Part shown: positions 62,243 to 64,000 of the stretch, piece after piece
Position numbering within the stretch: the first letter of the stretch is position 1
How the letters are laid out: each line of letters starts with the position of its first letter
From: Adenanthera pavonina
Lineage: Eukaryota; Streptophyta; Magnoliopsida; Fabales; Fabaceae
Direction: 5' to 3'
NCBI GenBank assembly: GCA_026686845.1
Contig: JAIVEN010000003.1
Coordinates: 4,280,501-4,344,500 of the forward strand
Length of the DNA: 64,000 bases
Notes under the pieces: generated by a model
The model's input: only the letters and a program-made list of their open reading frames with translations
Databases searched by the model: none
What the model was told of the DNA's origin: nothing
Made by a program: the position numbers and the translations under genes

Positions 62243-62904
62243 TCCCTCATTGAAATCTTGCGTCGTCACCCTGCAGTTATCCTGCGTATCTGCCTTCTTG
62301 AGATCTTGAAGTGTCCTCGAACTGCTGAGACTTCTCAAATTATAGTGAACCTGTATATTTTGGGTGATAATTGTATGTGTGGTTGATTGATTTATGCTCC
62401 GCCTCAGTGAAAGGATCTGCGAGTGGTCACTTGGTCGGTTCTTTATAAGAACGTAAAATAAGTTCGCCATCCTCGGCAAAATAAGGATCTGATTTGTGTA
62501 TAGGCACTTTTGATATGCTGAAAATCTGCTTGTATAAAGCCGTGTGAGATTTGATGAAATGAAAGAGGTTTTCTTTTGCAGTGGCTAATATAGAAATTGG
62601 AGCTCCATTACGGATCCAAGTACTTTGAATGGCATGGTGGGGGCATATTGCAACGCCGAAACTGCTAGAGTGAGAGTGATGTGAATTCTAAGATTATTTT
62701 TTATTGCAAGAACCATAAGGTACTTTTTCTATTGAATGTATCACATTAATATCATATTTTGATGAATGAGTATTAAAAACCTTAGTGATTTTTATATGAT
62801 TCACCATTCTTCTTATACTATTGGATGACTGGCTGAGGAGGAAATAATCTCTTTTCATAATTGAATCAATTCGTGATGTTACATGCAACAGAGAAGAGCA
62901 CTCG
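62243..62904. terminator. Convergent 3' region between WEB1 and LHCA5
   Basis: Only 662 bp separate the two stop codons, so the region must hold both 3' UTRs and polyadenylation sites. No further gene was seen. Polyadenylation points cannot be placed by eye. Confidence 0.5.
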
Positions 62905-64000
62905 TTAACTAGAGCTGCCAAGGGTCTGAATAATGGTTTTGTGCCATGGATTGGAAAGATGCTCCACAAGGTTATCAAGTGGTCCAGCATGAGTCACTGA
63001 AGCTTGCACGAAGATGCCAAGCATTGCTACCATTGCAAGTCGCCCTGGAAATACGAGATTTACCACTATGGAATCAAGCCTCCCCTTGTATGTTAAATTA
63101 CAAAGAATTGATCAGTCCAGAAGAAAAAACAAAGAATTGAGAAGAGCATACCGTTCTTAATCTCTCTAAGTTTCCATTCATGAGCGTTTTTTATATCTTT
63201 CGCCAGGCCAAGAGGATTTAACAAAGGACCTCCAGGGTACCTAATTGTTGAAACAGAAACTATAAGCCTCAGTGTCCCCAACGGAGAGTACAGGACAAAG
63301 AGATTCAATTCATGCTCGGTATAGTAATTGAATAACACACTCATGGAATCAAAATTGAGAGAGATAATTAGATACAGATGGATCAGACGTTTTCTCAGTT
63401 ATTAAATATACCCTGGCTCCAAACCCTCCAATGCAGCTTCCAGCCCAAAGAAGGATCCCTCCTTAGCTTGAGATCCAGGACTAACAAAATCCATGTACCT
63501 TTTTGTTTCAACAAAGCTGCGCAGGAAAAGGATATGCCAAAATGATGCATCATCCGAAGCAAGAAAAATATATAAAAGACCCAATTTTTCAAGCACAAGT
63601 TGTCAGGGAAAAAAATTCTACCCCATTAAAAATAGCTGGATAATGAACAGAGTCTTTGTATCAGCAAAATATTTTCCTGCACCGGCTTCATACCAAACTG
63701 GTATCGTTTTAAGTCCTGCGAAGCGAAGAGTCTGCATCCCAGTGTTAGAGATCGCAGGAAAAACAAAAAGTACCATTACAATCATAGGTAAAGGGTAAGA
63801 ACTTTATAAGAGATAATTAATTTAATATCAAATAACAGATTCTTTCATATTACAAATTAATACCAAATCCCAGAAAAAGATCAAGGATTGGAGTTCTGTG
63901 GCTCACATCTGTCAGCAGAATTCCGGAAACCCCAATCATTGCAAAGCGAGCATGAACCAGCTCTGCTTGCACATACCACCTCAAGCTTTCCGGGTCTTCT
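62905..64000 (-). CDS. LHCA5: Photosystem I light-harvesting protein LHCA5, 3' part
   Basis: Chlorophyll a/b-binding protein of the LHCI family, a thylakoid membrane protein. LHCA5 is a minor antenna that in Arabidopsis helps link photosystem I to the NDH complex. Five exons are visible, from 5' to 3': 64000-63907 (cut by the window edge), 63731-63622, 63516-63412, 63240-63152, 63044-62905. All phases join. Recognised in order: DPESLRWYVQAELVHARFAM (first visible helix with Glu/Arg ligands), KTIPVWYEAGAGKYFADT, GFVETKRYMDFVSPGSQAKE, EAALEGLEPGYPGGPLLNPL, EIKNGRLAMVAMLGIFVQAS (third helix) and NLVEHLSNPWHKTIIQTL, then the stop. The stretch PLLNPLGLAKDIKNAHEW separates LHCA5 from LHCA1-4 and LHCA6 as I recall them. 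The transit peptide and first exon lie beyond 64000. No lesion was seen. Confidence 0.93.

Overview
This is nuclear DNA of a flowering plant, most likely a eudicot. It is AT-rich, its genes are split by GT-AG introns, and its proteins match plant-specific families: phosphatidate phosphohydrolase PAH, TIC22, a GUX xylan glucuronosyltransferase, WEB1 and LHCA5. Long gene-poor stretches are filled with transposon remains. Exon limits come from reading frame, splice-site dinucleotides and remembered family sequence. No alignment was run.

Layout. 588-7828 (+): an 11-exon lipin-type phosphatidate phosphatase whose third exon carries three reading-frame lesions. 7829-34693: gene-poor and transposon-rich. 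It holds a candidate solo LTR (10228-12997) with a nested hAT-like element, an RTE LINE fragment (14786-15521), two Mutator-like foldback elements (18420-18588, 18965-19753), a clear 3.27-kb solo LTR (20215-23484), a second hAT-like copy (25801-26367), an L1-like retroposon (27931-28816) and several small MITEs. Two single-exon EF-hand genes lie here in divergent orientation (24140-24427 minus, 31089-31376 plus). 34694-39169 (+): complete 8-exon TIC22, followed by a recent 244-bp-period tandem duplication. 40716-43972 (+): 3-exon GUX gene with a degenerate tRNA-Arg in intron 2. 44718-50350 (+): complete but decayed Ty1-copia retrotransposon with a plastid ycf2 fragment inside its integrase region. 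50356-57220: intergenic, with MITEs. 57221-62242 (+): WEB1 with a spliced 5' leader and a possible upstream ORF. 62905-64000 (-): 3' part of LHCA5, cut by the window edge and convergent with WEB1.

The host genes are not an operon-like unit. Three of them (TIC22, WEB1, LHCA5) serve chloroplast import, chloroplast movement and photosystem I; their closeness may be chance. I found no undescribed enzymatic system. The most informative signals are the broken PAH exon, the plastid DNA inside a retrotransposon, a pair of same-family hAT MITEs with divergent GC-rich arms, and the divergent EF-hand gene pair.
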